This document shows, piece after piece, positions 30,933-40,197 of a DNA stretch of 64,000 bases; within the stretch, counting starts at the first letter, position 1; each line of letters opens with the position of its first letter. A program made the translations under genes and the position numbers. The stretch lies in NCBI RefSeq assembly GCF_022829365.1, contig NZ_JAKSYJ010000168.1, positions 23,252 through 87,251 of the forward strand. The letters are read 5' to 3'. This DNA comes from Methylobacterium sp. J-077. GTDB taxonomy: Bacteria > Pseudomonadota > Alphaproteobacteria > Rhizobiales > Beijerinckiaceae. The notes beneath the pieces are model-generated. The model saw only the letters and a program-made list of their open reading frames with translations. It was not told where the DNA came from and searched no databases.

Positions 30933-33074
30933 ATGCTCGATCAATATGGCGGGCGGGCACGCGGTACTGCGCAGGGTTCTGCGTCGGTGCGCAGCCTCGC
31001 GAAGGCCCGGGACTATCGCGCCTCAGGGCGATTCGATCGAGCCGAATCGAGCCTGCGCCGGGTGCTCGGTGCCGAGCCCGACCATCCCGAGGCGCATTAC
31101 GAACTCGGCCAGATCGCGGCGCGAAGTGCCCCGGAGAAGGCCGTCACCCATTTCGTCACGGCATTGCGGGGCGCACCCGAGCGCCCGGGCTATTGGCTGG
31201 CGCTAGCCACCGCCCTGCTCGCGGTCGACCGGCAGCCCGACGCGCGCGCGATCTTGGAGCGCTACAAGGCGCAGAGCTTCGGGCCTGAGGCGCAGACGCT
31301 CAATGCGGCCTTCATGGAGAGCACCTTCGGCGCTGCGCAGATCCGCTACGACCGGGGCGAGTTCCTCCCGGCGGAAGCGCTGCTCGACCTCGTGCTGCTC
31401 CTCAATGAGACCCACGCCCACGCGACCTACCTCGCCGGTGCCGTCGCGGCCCGGACCAACCGGCCCGAACTGGCCTTCGACCTGATCAGCATCGCGCTCT
31501 ACCGCGAGCCCGAGAACCCGCTGTTCTACAGCGGCCTCAGCTCGGTCCTCACCAACCGCGGTGATCATGACGGGGCCATCTCCGCGCTCGAGAAGGCCCT
31601 CGAACTCGATCCCGACCTCGCCATCGCGCATGCCAATATCGCCGGGGTCTACCAGCGCCGCTTTCGGTACGGCGACGCCCTGCGGCACGCCGAGCGGGCG
31701 CTTGTGCTCGAGCCCGGCAATGCCGGCGCGCACAGCAACCGCGGCAGCGCCCTGCTGGCCCTCGGCCGCCTGGGCGAAGCCGTGGAGGCGTTCGACCGTG
31801 CCCTCAGCCTGGACCCGTCCAAGCTGTTCGTCGCCTCCAACCGCCTGTTCGCCAAGCTCTACGCCGCCGACATTCCGCACACGGAATACGCCGCCGATGC
31901 GCTGGCCTACGGCCGCCGCTATGCGGACCGGCTGCTGCGCCGCCGCCCCTTCGCCAACGATCGCGACCCGAACCGCCGCCTGCGCGTCGGATTCGTCTCG
32001 GGCGATCTCTGCAACCACGCCCTCGTCCGCTTCTTCGAGCCGTACCTGCGTGCCGTCGACCGGGATGCCTTCTCGGTGCTGGCCTACATGACCCACGCCA
32101 GCGAGGACGCGATCTCGGAGCAGCTCAAGCCGCTGTTCGATGGCTGGTACAATCTCGCCTCCCTGGACGACGACGAAGCGGCGAACCGGATCGAGGCCGA
32201 CGCCATCGACATCCTGGTCGACCTGTCCGGCCACAGCGCCGGCAACCGCCTGCTGATGTTCGCCCGCAAGCCCGCCCCCGTCCAGGTTACCTGGATCGGG
32301 CATCCGGGAACCACCGGCCTGACCGCCATCGACTATCGCCTCACCGACCCGATCACGGACCCGCCCGGCCTCGCCAAGCCCCTGCACGCGGAGCGGCTCT
32401 GGCGCCTCCCGCGGGTCACGGCGACCTATGCCGGTGTCGACAACCTGCCACCGGTGCGGGAACGGTCGCCGTTCGAGGATGCGGGCTACGTCACCTTCGG
32501 GTGCTTCAACCGCCTGACGAAGGTCTGCGACTCCGCGCTGAAGACCTGGGCCGACATCCTGGTGGCCGTGCCGGATGCGCGTCTGTTCATGGTGATCGGC
32601 GACATCGGAAACCCCGAGGTCCGCGTGGCAGTCGAGACGCGCCTCGCAGCGGCCGGAATGCCCATCGACCGGGTGATCTTCCAGCCGCGCGTCAACAGCG
32701 GCTATCACGAACTCTACCAGCGGGTGGATATCGCCCTCGACCCGTACCCGTATAACGGCGGCACGACGAGCTACGACACCCTGTCGATGGGCGTGCCCTT
32801 CGTGACACTTCGCGGGGGCCACGCGGCGGCGCGCACCGGCGTTTCGGTGCTCACGGCGATGGATCTTCCCGAATTGATCGCCGACAGCGAGGAATCCTAC
32901 GTGGCGATCGCCCGGGACCTGGCCTGCGACCGTGATCGCCTTCGCGTGATCCGCGAGGGTCTTCGCGAGCGCCTGCATGCCAGTCCGCTCATGGATCATG
33001 CCGGCTTGGCCGCCGATGTCGCCGCGGCGTTTCGGGGCATGTGGCGGCACTGGTCGTCCGAAGGCCAGGCCTGA
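30933..33074 (+). CDS. TPR-GT41 glycosyltransferase, likely flagellin glycosylation (FlmG type)
   Basis: 713 residues. Residues ~20-330 are tetratricopeptide repeats (for example AISALEKALELDPDLAIAHANIAGVY, HYELGQIAARS), and ~340-700 form a GT41/OGT-like catalytic region (RVGFVSGDLCNHALVRFFEP, DLSGHSAGNRL, WIGHPGTTGL, DPYPYNGGTTSYD). In Caulobacter, FlmG has this same fusion and transfers a sialic-acid-like sugar to flagellin. Here the gene is directly upstream of a flagellin gene in the same direction. The exact sugar is unknown. Start at 30933 follows GGAGGG. Confidence 0.8.
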   Translation: MLDQYGGRARGTAQGSASVRSLAKARDYRASGRFDRAESSLRRVLGAEPDHPEAHYELGQIAARSAPEKAVTHFVTALRGAPERPGYWLALATALLAVDRQPDARAILERYKAQSFGPEAQTLNAAFMESTFGAAQIRYDRGEFLPAEALLDLVLLLNETHAHATYLAGAVAARTNRPELAFDLISIALYREPENPLFYSGLSSVLTNRGDHDGAISALEKALELDPDLAIAHANIAGVYQRRFRYGDALRHAERALVLEPGNAGAHSNRGSALLALGRLGEAVEAFDRALSLDPSKLFVASNRLFAKLYAADIPHTEYAADALAYGRRYADRLLRRRPFANDRDPNRRLRVGFVSGDLCNHALVRFFEPYLRAVDRDAFSVLAYMTHASEDAISEQLKPLFDGWYNLASLDDDEAANRIEADAIDILVDLSGHSAGNRLLMFARKPAPVQVTWIGHPGTTGLTAIDYRLTDPITDPPGLAKPLHAERLWRLPRVTATYAGVDNLPPVRERSPFEDAGYVTFGCFNRLTKVCDSALKTWADILVAVPDARLFMVIGDIGNPEVRVAVETRLAAAGMPIDRVIFQPRVNSGYHELYQRVDIALDPYPYNGGTTSYDTLSMGVPFVTLRGGHAAARTGVSVLTAMDLPELIADSEESYVAIARDLACDRDRLRVIREGLRERLHASPLMDHAGLAADVAAAFRGMWRHWSSEGQA

Positions 33075-33700
33075 GGCGCGACGCGGCCGCGAGCGGCCTC
33101 CCGTACGGATTGTCGGCCGGAAATCGGGGAAGCGTCCACCCCTGATTGCAGTTGGGTCGCGATATCACGACGGGCCGCTCGGCTTTTCGACAGCGTTGCG
33201 ATGGTCGATGCCGGCCCATCGTCACGAACCTCTGTGTGGGGGCTCGGGCTCCAGGCGCAGCTGAGATCAAACCTTCGAAGGATAGGCTCCACAGCGGTCC
33301 TCCGGCTTGGCTGACCAGTGCTCGTCCGCGACCGCGCTCCGGGACGGGACATCGGCCATCAAAGACTGTCGCCGGACTTTGTTGATCCTGAAACGATAAA
33401 GACCTCACAGTTCGATTGGTCTGCAGCGCGTTCGATTTGCGATTACAAATAGTGTTTCTTATACTTGGTTCCAAGATATGGCCTATCGCCTCAGAATAAG
33501 GGAGATTACGCTGCCGTAATCGTAATGCCGCTTCGAGAGGACTAGATTTTCAATTGCTGTTTGATCCCGAAAAACGATTGTTAACGATGTCTGGACGGAT
33601 ACATTTTTTGATATATCGAATTAAGATCTCGGCAAGCGGTGGGGAGATACATCGCATGGGCCGCCAATAAGACGGCTTTTCGATCAAAAGGATCGTCCTC
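33075..33700 (+). promoter_or_regulatory. Flagellin upstream region with leader hairpins
   Basis: 626 bp without a gene. A perfect 7-bp inverted repeat GATTACG-CTGC-CGTAATC lies at 33504-33521. Close to the ATG, CGATC (33681-33685) can pair with GATCG (33691-33695), placing the ribosome-binding AAGGA in its loop, and an AGGA/TCCT pairing (33689-33699) would cover it. Structured flagellin leaders are known targets of FlbT in alphaproteobacteria; applying that here is inference. Confidence 0.5.
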
Positions 33701-34894
33701 ATGTCCTCCAGCGTCACCCTCACCGCCGCCACCCGCCAGAACCTGCTCTCGCTGCAGGATACGGCTTCGCTGACCGCGACCACCCAGAACCGGCTGTCCA
33801 CCGGCCTGAAGGTCTCCTCGGCCCTCGACAACCCGGTGAGCTTCTTCACCTCCCAGTCGCTCAGCCAGCGCTCGGGCGATCTCGGCAACCTGCTCGACGG
33901 CATCTCGAACGGCATCCAGTCGATCCAGGCCGCCAACCAGGGCATCACCTCGATCCAGAAGCTGGTCGATCAGGCCAAGTCGGTCGCCAACCAGGCGCTG
34001 TCCACCCAGATCACCACCACCGGCACCGCTTCGACGGCCTACGCGGCGCCGGCCGCCAACACCACGCTCAACCTGTACATCAACGGCTCGGCGACCACGG
34101 TGGCGCTGGCCTCGACCGACACGCTCGACCAGGCCTTGACCAAGCTCAATACCGCGGTGGGCGCCGGCAGCTTCTCGAAGAGCACCGACGGCACCAAGAT
34201 CGTGTTGAACGCGTCCTCGGACGTGGAATTCAAGACCGCGGCCGATCAGACGGCCCTCGGCTTCGCCGGCGGCACGGCCTCGTCCGGCCCGACCTACGGC
34301 ACGACCACCGCGGTCGGCCAGAGCTCGGACCTGAGCGTGTCCGGCGTCTCGGCCCGGTCGACGCTGGCCTCGCAGTACAACAGCCTGCTGACCCAGATCG
34401 ATCAGCTGGCGGGTGATTCGAGCTACAACGGCACGAACCTCATCAACGGCAAGGGTGCCAACAACAACCTGACGATCAACTTCAACCCGAAGGGCAACTC
34501 GAACCTCACGGTCACCGCCACCGACGAGACCTCGAGCGGCCTGGGGCTGACCTCGATCACCAGCACCTCGACGAAGACCTCGACTGTCGGCCAGGGCAAC
34601 TTCCTGCTCAACGCCGACATCAACACGACGCTCAGCACGCTGACGACCGCCTCCAGCCAGCTGCGCACCGATGCTTCGACCTTCGGTTCGAACCTGTCGG
34701 TGGTGCAGAACCGTCAGGACTTCAGCAAGAACCTGATCAACGTCCTCGACACCGGCTCGTCGAACCTGACGGCGGCGGATCTGAACCAGGAGGCTGCCAA
34801 CTCGCAGGCCCTGTCGACCCGCCAGTCGCTGGGCATCTCGGCCCTGTCGCTGGCCAACACCGCCCAGCAGGGCATCCTGCAGCTGCTGCGCTAA
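33701..34894 (+). CDS. Flagellin
   Basis: 397 residues. The conserved N-terminal D0/D1 helices are clear (LLSLQDTASLTATTQNRLSTGLKVSSALDNPVSFFTSQSLSQR, LLDGISNGIQSIQAANQG) as is the C-terminal D0 helix (QALSTRQSLGISALSLANTAQQGILQLLR). The middle is Thr/Ser/Asn/Gly-rich and variable, supplying many hydroxyl residues for O-glycosylation by the upstream enzyme. A strong terminator follows. Exported through the flagellar type III apparatus to form the filament. Confidence 0.95.
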   Translation: MSSSVTLTAATRQNLLSLQDTASLTATTQNRLSTGLKVSSALDNPVSFFTSQSLSQRSGDLGNLLDGISNGIQSIQAANQGITSIQKLVDQAKSVANQALSTQITTTGTASTAYAAPAANTTLNLYINGSATTVALASTDTLDQALTKLNTAVGAGSFSKSTDGTKIVLNASSDVEFKTAADQTALGFAGGTASSGPTYGTTTAVGQSSDLSVSGVSARSTLASQYNSLLTQIDQLAGDSSYNGTNLINGKGANNNLTINFNPKGNSNLTVTATDETSSGLGLTSITSTSTKTSTVGQGNFLLNADINTTLSTLTTASSQLRTDASTFGSNLSVVQNRQDFSKNLINVLDTGSSNLTAADLNQEAANSQALSTRQSLGISALSLANTAQQGILQLLR

Positions 34895-34917
34895 GCGTCA
34901 GCCGCAGCGACATAGAG

Positions 34918-34950
34918 ACGGCCGGGGCATCGCCCCGGCCGTTTTCGTTT
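34918..34950 (+). terminator. Rho-independent terminator of the flagellin gene
   Basis: An 11-bp perfect GC-rich stem (ACGGCCGGGGC/GCCCCGGCCGT) with loop ATC, followed by TTTCGTTTG, 23 bp after the flagellin stop. Confidence 0.9.
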
Positions 34951-34961
34951 GTACGTCCGGT

Positions 34962-37280
34962 TCATTTTCCTTTGGACGGGGCGCCGCCCGCTCGCCGGAG
35001 CGCCTCGGCAAGGGCCCCGCTGCCGGTTGCCGGCGTCGGTTTGGTTTGCATCCGCCGCGGGTCGGGAGACGGATCGCTGGAGCGCCGGGCTTGTGACCCC
35101 GGCTCGATCGGGTCGTCGAGTCGCATCGACAGGGCAATGCGCTTGCGCGCGACATCGACGCTGAGCACCAGGACCCGGATGACCTCGCCGGTCCGGACCA
35201 CCTCAGCCGGCGAAGCGATGCGCCGGCGTGCCATCGCCGAGATATGGACCAAGCCGTCCTGGTGGACGCCGATATCCACGAAGGCACCGAAGGCGGCGAC
35301 GTTGGTGACTACGCCTTCGAGCTGCATGCCGGGACGCAGATCGTCGATGGTCTCCACACCCTCCTGAAAACTTGCCGTCTTGAAGGCCGGGCGCGGATCG
35401 CGGCCGGGTTTCTCCAATTCCGCGATGATGTCGCGCACGGTCGGCGTCCCGAAGCGCGAATCGGCGAAGGTCTCGGGGGCGAGCCGGCTCAGAGTCGCGG
35501 CGTTGCCCAGCAGCACGCGGATGTCGCTCTTGGTCGCCTGCAGGATCCGGCGCACCACGGGATAGGATTCCGGATGGACGCCCGAGGCGTCGAGAGGATC
35601 GTCGCCGTCCCGAATGCGCAGGAAGCCGGCGGCCAGCTCGAACGTCTTCGGACCAAGGCCCTGTACTTTCTTCAGTGCCGTCCGCGTCCGGAACGGACCG
35701 TTCGCGTCCCGGTGCGCCACGATCCGGTCGGCCATCGAGGTGCCGAGGCCCGAGACCTGCGCCAGCAGAGCCGGGGAGGCGGTGTTTACGTCGACGCCGA
35801 CCGCGTTGACCGCATCCTCGACCACCGCAGAGAGCTGGCGCGACAGCTTCGTCTCGCTGACATCGTGTTGGTACTGCCCGACGCCGATCGATTTCGGATC
35901 GATCTTCACCAGTTCGGCGAGCGGATCCTGGAGCCGGCGGGCGATCGAGGCGGCGCCGCGATGGGACACGTCGAGATCGGGCAGTTCGCGCGATGCGATC
36001 TCCGAGGCGGAGTAGACCGAAGCGCCGGCCTCCGAGACCGTGACTTTCGCGAGCGCCAAGTCGGCATTGTCCGCCACGATTTCCGCGGCTAGCCGCTCGG
36101 TCTCCCGGGAGGCGGTGCCGTTGCCGATGGCGATCAGCTCGACTCGATGCTGACGGCACAGTCGCCCGAGGCTCGCCACCGCCTCCTTCCAGCGCCGCTG
36201 CGGCTCGTGCGGATAGGTGGTCTCGACCGCCACGATCCGGCCGGTGGGGTCCGCGACCGCGACCTTCACGCCGTTGCGGTAGCCGGGATCGAGCCCCAGC
36301 GTCGCCCGGCCGCCCGCGGGTGCGGCGAGCAGCAGATCTTTCAGATTGCCGGCAAAGACCTTCACGGCCTCATCCTCGGCCCGCTCGAACAGCCGGGTGC
36401 GCAAGTCCTGCTTGATCCCGTTCCGGATCTTGGTCCGCCAGGCGGTGCGTACGACCTCCAGGAGCCAGGCATCGCCCGGCCGTCCCCGGGCGGCAATGTG
36501 ATGCCGGCTGCAGATCGCAGTCTCGAACGGTCCGGGGCGGCCCGCTTCCGAATCTTCGCCCTCGGCGTAGAGGTCGACATCGAGGATGCCTTCGCGTTCG
36601 CCGCGAAAGATCGCAAGGATTCGATGCGAGGGCATACGCTCCAGCCGCTCGCTCCACGCGAAGTAATCGGAAAATTTCGCACCCTCGGTGGCCTTGCCTT
36701 TGCGTAGCTTCGAAGCGAGCTGGCCGCTTCGCCAGAAATCCGCGCGTAGACGACCGACCAGATCGGCATCCTCGGCGAAATGCTCGATCAGGATCGCCTT
36801 CGCGCCCTCCTGGGCGGCGTCGGTGTCGGCGATGCCCTTTTGCGCGGATACGAACGCCGTCGCGGCACGCTCGGGCGGAATTTCGGGCTTCGCCAGCAGC
36901 GCCCGAGCCAGGGGCTCGAGGCCGGCCTCCCGAGCGGTCTGCGCCTTCGAGCGGCGCTTGGGCCGGTAGGGCAGGTAGAGATCCTCCAGACGCGCCTTGG
37001 TGTCGGCGGCGGCGAGGGCGGCGGCGAGCGCCGGTGTCAGCTTCCCCTGGGCCTGGATGCTCCCGACGATGCTGTTGCGCCGGTCGTTGAGGTCGCGCAG
37101 GTAGCCGAGCCGCTCGTCGAGCTTGCGCAGCTGCGCGTCGTCGAGACCGCCGGTATTCTCCTTGCGGTAGCGGGCGATGAACGGGACGGTGGCGCCGCCG
37201 TCGAGGAGCGCCACGGTGGCGGCGACCTGCGCCTCCGCGACCCCGAGTTCCTCGGCGATCAGCGCGTTCATGGATGTCAT
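34962..37280 (-). CDS. tex: Tex-family transcription accessory protein
   Basis: 772 residues with the full Tex layout: helical N-terminal domain (FIARYRKENTGGLDDAQLRKL), YqgF/RNase H-like domain (TLGLDPGYRNGVKVAV), the diagnostic SIGVGQYQHDV, helix-hairpin-helix motifs (GLGTSMADRIVAHRDANGPF) and a C-terminal S1 RNA-binding domain (LRPGMQLEGVVTNVAAFGAFVDIG). Tex binds nucleic acids and influences transcription and stress tolerance. ATG at 37280 has GGAG upstream. Confidence 0.93.
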   Translation of the reverse strand: MTSMNALIAEELGVAEAQVAATVALLDGGATVPFIARYRKENTGGLDDAQLRKLDERLGYLRDLNDRRNSIVGSIQAQGKLTPALAAALAAADTKARLEDLYLPYRPKRRSKAQTAREAGLEPLARALLAKPEIPPERAATAFVSAQKGIADTDAAQEGAKAILIEHFAEDADLVGRLRADFWRSGQLASKLRKGKATEGAKFSDYFAWSERLERMPSHRILAIFRGEREGILDVDLYAEGEDSEAGRPGPFETAICSRHHIAARGRPGDAWLLEVVRTAWRTKIRNGIKQDLRTRLFERAEDEAVKVFAGNLKDLLLAAPAGGRATLGLDPGYRNGVKVAVADPTGRIVAVETTYPHEPQRRWKEAVASLGRLCRQHRVELIAIGNGTASRETERLAAEIVADNADLALAKVTVSEAGASVYSASEIASRELPDLDVSHRGAASIARRLQDPLAELVKIDPKSIGVGQYQHDVSETKLSRQLSAVVEDAVNAVGVDVNTASPALLAQVSGLGTSMADRIVAHRDANGPFRTRTALKKVQGLGPKTFELAAGFLRIRDGDDPLDASGVHPESYPVVRRILQATKSDIRVLLGNAATLSRLAPETFADSRFGTPTVRDIIAELEKPGRDPRPAFKTASFQEGVETIDDLRPGMQLEGVVTNVAAFGAFVDIGVHQDGLVHISAMARRRIASPAEVVRTGEVIRVLVLSVDVARKRIALSMRLDDPIEPGSQARRSSDPSPDPRRMQTKPTPATGSGALAEALRRAGGAPSKGK

Positions 37281-37358
37281 GCAGGCTCCGGCAGGCGAAG
37301 GGCAAGGCATTGCCATACCCGGCGCGCAGTCGGATGCAAGGCGCCCGGCAAAAGCCGG

Positions 37359-37598
37359 TCAGTCGTCACCGCGTTTCGAATCGGCGGCGGCCTTGATGGC
37401 GCGGGCGAAGTCCAGAACGCGATGTCGCTCCGAAGAATCCCCGATCGAAAGCCACAGACCGAGCAATTCTTCGGCGTCCGCGACGTGGTCGGCGGCCGTT
37501 TCACCGAAAAAGACCTCGGTCGAGCATCCTAATGTCTTGGCGAGGTTCTGGAGTGTTCGCCGCGACCGTTCGACCGAGGATCCGCTGCCGTCCGTCAT
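37359..37598 (-). CDS. Small protein of XRE-like type
   Basis: 79 residues from MTDGSGSSVERSRRTLQNLAKTLGCSTEVFFGE, followed by an acidic helical end (DAEELLGLWLSIGDSSERHRVLDFARAIKAAAD). LAKTLGCSTEVFF resembles the end of an XRE helix-turn-helix domain, so the protein is probably a shortened XRE family member common in Rhizobiales. The longer upstream frame is not protein-like and was dropped. Divergent or co-directional promoters not identified. Confidence 0.6.
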   Translation of the reverse strand: MTDGSGSSVERSRRTLQNLAKTLGCSTEVFFGETAADHVADAEELLGLWLSIGDSSERHRVLDFARAIKAAADSKRGDD

Positions 37599-37997
37599 CG
37601 ATTCGGTCCGCTTCGTCGCCTCAGCAAGCGATGTCGCACGCGCGTTCGCCGAGTTGAGGCAACAGGTGAGGGGAGTGGGATACGGCCGGATCGGGCGCCT
37701 GCAGGATGCGGCAACCGGAGCGACGACCGAACGGTGACGCGCGGAGACTGCAGAGCGTTGCGATGAACTTACGGTCCATCGCGTCTGGATCGAACCCATT
37801 CGGGTGACGCCGGTCAAGGGACGAGGCGCGCCGGCGGCTCGTCAGTACGAAATCAGACCGTCGACCGGCCAGGCCGCCATGCGCCCTTTCCAAGGTCGAG
37901 CCCGCCCGGACGCGGCTTCAGGAAAGGCCGCCGTCATCGCCCTGTCACCGGGCGGTGCTGAGTTTCATACCGCACGTTCCGGATCGGCGAGCAGCCC
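37599..37997. other. Intergenic region without a clear gene
   Basis: About 400 bp. Frames on both strands overlap each other and have no ribosome binding site or family-like sequence. No hairpin with a T-run or conserved repeat was noticed. Confidence 0.4.
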
Positions 37998-38198
37998 GTG
38001 CGCTTCGAGATTCGCGCCAGCAACCGGTCGCACTGGTCCTGGGTTCTCGTGAACGAGACCGAGGAGACGGTGGTCGAGTCCCGGCGCGGCTTCCCCTCCC
38101 AGGCGCAGGCGACGGCGGCCGCGATGGCCTTCGCCCAGCTCGTCGCCCGGGCCGGGCGCAATCTCGCGGGTGTTCCGCGCGCCGGCGGGTTTCTGTAG
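37998..38198 (+). CDS. DUF1508-like small protein
   Basis: 66 residues from GTG, MRFEIRASNRSHWSWVLVNETEETVVESRRGF, then an Ala-rich helix (QATAAAMAFAQLVARAG). The strand-strand-helix layout, with W and a mid-strand VNET, resembles the YegP/DUF1508 fold. Ribosome binding site weak. Confidence 0.55.
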   Translation: MRFEIRASNRSHWSWVLVNETEETVVESRRGFPSQAQATAAAMAFAQLVARAGRNLAGVPRAGGFL

Positions 38199-38209
38199 GG
38201 CGGCCCGGC

Positions 38210-38368
38210 TCAGGCCCGGTGACGCAGCAGGCCCATCACGCTCCAGCAGGCGATGAAGCAGCCGACCCCCATGGCGCCGAGGCAGCTGATGGTGCGCACC
38301 GGCTCGCCGCGGGCCAGCACGATGGCGAGGGCGAGGGGCAGCAGCAGGAACGCGAGCAACAGGGTCAT
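38210..38368 (-). CDS. Small two-helix membrane protein
   Basis: 52 residues, MTLLLAFLLLPLALAIVLARG then a second hydrophobic segment (CLGAMGVGCFIACWSVMGLL) and RHRA at the end. GGAG lies six bases upstream of the ATG at 38368, which supports translation. Function unknown. Confidence 0.6.
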   Translation of the reverse strand: MTLLLAFLLLPLALAIVLARGEPVRTISCLGAMGVGCFIACWSVMGLLRHRA

Positions 38369-38483
38369 GAAGGGCTCCGTTCAAAGCGCTCGGCGCAAGC
38401 GAGGGCGTCAAAGCGAGGGTTGAGACCCGGTCCCGATCGCAACGCGCCTTGGACCGGGTTCTGCCGACCCTAGGAGCCGATGG

Positions 38484-39359
38484 TTAATCACTGCTGACGG
38501 AAGCAGCGGCCTGCGGGATGCCCCAGCCGGTCGCGTCGATTCGCGCCGTGCCCCAGCCGGTCCCGACCGCGATCGTCAGCGGCAGCAGCAGCCGGCCGCC
38601 CGAGACGGGGGCGAGGCGCACGTGCAGGTCGTCGTTCTCGGCCATCCGCCGCACAGACGATCCTTTGGCGCGGTGGCCTGCGACCGGTACCCAGCGGATC
38701 CGGCAATCCAGCGCCGGGCCGCGATACGGACCGGTCGTCACCGTGACCACCGCGCCGCGCGACAGCACGAGATCGGCCCGCACCGCGCCGTCGAAGACCG
38801 GGATGCGGCGGTCGCACAGGGACGGCATCAGCGGACCGGACCCGACCGGCACGGCGAGCATGCCGATCGGGTCGGTGACACCGGCCGTGTCGGCCGCGGT
38901 CACCGGTACTCGGTCGGGCTTCGGGACCGGCGCAGGCTCGAGCTCGGCCTTGCGGACGGTCCCGGCGTCGAAGGCGACATGCACCAGGATCGGCATCGTG
39001 CCGTAGCGGCTGTCGATCGAAAAGTCGGCCGGGACCGCGCCGCTTGCGGACAGGCGTCCTCGCGAGCGGGCACGCCCGGCGCCCTGGAAGAACCAGCCCG
39101 CCAAGCCGGTCAGTTCGCCGTCGAGACGCATGGTATACCGGTCGGCCGAGAGATCCGCGGTGAGCTGGGCCTGGCCGACCGGAACGTTCAGGAAGCTCAG
39201 GCTGTACTGCACGACGAAAGGCTGCCCGGACTCCGCCGCGCCGGCGCCGGCCGTGAGCACCGGAAGCACGATCGCCGCGGCGGTGCGGGACAGCCTCCGT
39301 CTGCCCCGGATCGGTCCGCGTTCGAGATCGACGCGATCCGGCAAGGCTTTGGCGCACAC
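38484..39359 (-). CDS. DUF3108 periplasmic protein
   Basis: 291 residues from GTG at 39359, preceded by GGGAGGA at eight bases. A basic stretch (IRGRRRLSR) and a hydrophobic core (TAAAIVLPVLTAGAGA) form an export signal ending before AES. The mature part (YSLSFLNVPVGQAQLTADL, FSIDSRYGTMPILVHVAF) matches DUF3108, a beta-rich periplasmic family of unknown function widespread in alphaproteobacteria. The signal has an unusually long n-region, so a later start is possible. Confidence 0.7.
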   Translation of the reverse strand: MCAKALPDRVDLERGPIRGRRRLSRTAAAIVLPVLTAGAGAAESGQPFVVQYSLSFLNVPVGQAQLTADLSADRYTMRLDGELTGLAGWFFQGAGRARSRGRLSASGAVPADFSIDSRYGTMPILVHVAFDAGTVRKAELEPAPVPKPDRVPVTAADTAGVTDPIGMLAVPVGSGPLMPSLCDRRIPVFDGAVRADLVLSRGAVVTVTTGPYRGPALDCRIRWVPVAGHRAKGSSVRRMAENDDLHVRLAPVSGGRLLLPLTIAVGTGWGTARIDATGWGIPQAAASVSSD

Positions 39360-39635
39360 CCCAACCGTCCTCCCGCTGGACGCGAGCCAGGGATCCGACG
39401 GGACCCGAGCGCCGTCGGGTCCGGCCCCGGGCGACCACACTCTGCCGCTCCGGTCCCGCCCGCAAGGGTCCGGAACGCTCGGCTCGCGACCGAGATGGCC
39501 TTTGGGCCGATCGTGTGGGCTTCAGTGCTCCCCGGTGAGACGCGCACGCGGCTATCACGCGCGGCGCTCCGCTGCTTCGCCGCGCCTGCAACGTCGGGGA
39601 AAGTGCCGGACGACCCGAGGCGAACAGCGGTCGGC

Positions 39636-40034
39636 TCACCCGCCGCGATACTGATCGTCGCTCACCGCCTCCAGCCACGTCACCGCCGTGCCGTCCAGGC
39701 GCTCTTGGATCGCGATGTGGCTCATCGCCGTCGTTGCGGTGGCGCCGTGCCAGTGCTTCTCGCCGGGCTCGAACCAGACCACGTCGCCGGCCGCGATTTC
39801 CTGAATCGGGCCGCCCTCCCGCTGCACCCAGCCGCGGCCGAAGGTGACGATCAGCGTCTGGCCGAGCGGATGCGTATGCCAGTTGGTGCGCGCCCCCGGC
39901 TCGAAGGTCACATGCGCCCCCGCCACCCGGGCAGGATCCGGCGCGGAGAAGAGCGGGTCGATCCGGACGGTGCCGCTGAACCAATCAGCCGGGCCGGGAC
40001 CCGAGGGCCGCGACCCGCTGCGCTTGATCTCCAT
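39636..40034 (-). CDS. Cupin-domain protein
   Basis: 132 residues. A single cupin: first motif HTHPLGQTLIV and second motif GDVVWFEPGEKHWHGA with the usual His/Glu metal ligands. This size and GARTNWHTHPLGQ pattern fits stand-alone cupins annotated as carboxymuconolactone-associated or related lyases; the substrate cannot be told. ATG at 40034 has GGAGA upstream. Confidence 0.8.
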   Translation of the reverse strand: MEIKRSGSRPSGPGPADWFSGTVRIDPLFSAPDPARVAGAHVTFEPGARTNWHTHPLGQTLIVTFGRGWVQREGGPIQEIAAGDVVWFEPGEKHWHGATATTAMSHIAIQERLDGTAVTWLEAVSDDQYRGG

Positions 40035-40197
40035 AGCAACGTCTCCATCGGTTTCGTGCGCGACGATCCTCGGAGGATCAGCACGCTCAACGCGCGTCCA
40101 ACGATTCCTGGTCATCCGTCATTGCGGGATGACCGGAGGATAGGCCGCACGCCGCGAGGCAGGTCGTGGCGTCGCTTCTCCAAGCGGCGATGCCGCC

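Noticed and set aside
31203..33050. 615-residue minus-strand frame opposite the glycosyltransferase
   Set aside because: It is the antisense shadow of the TPR-GT41 gene, whose sequence shows clear repeats and catalytic motifs; the antisense product is Gly/Arg/Val-rich without motifs.
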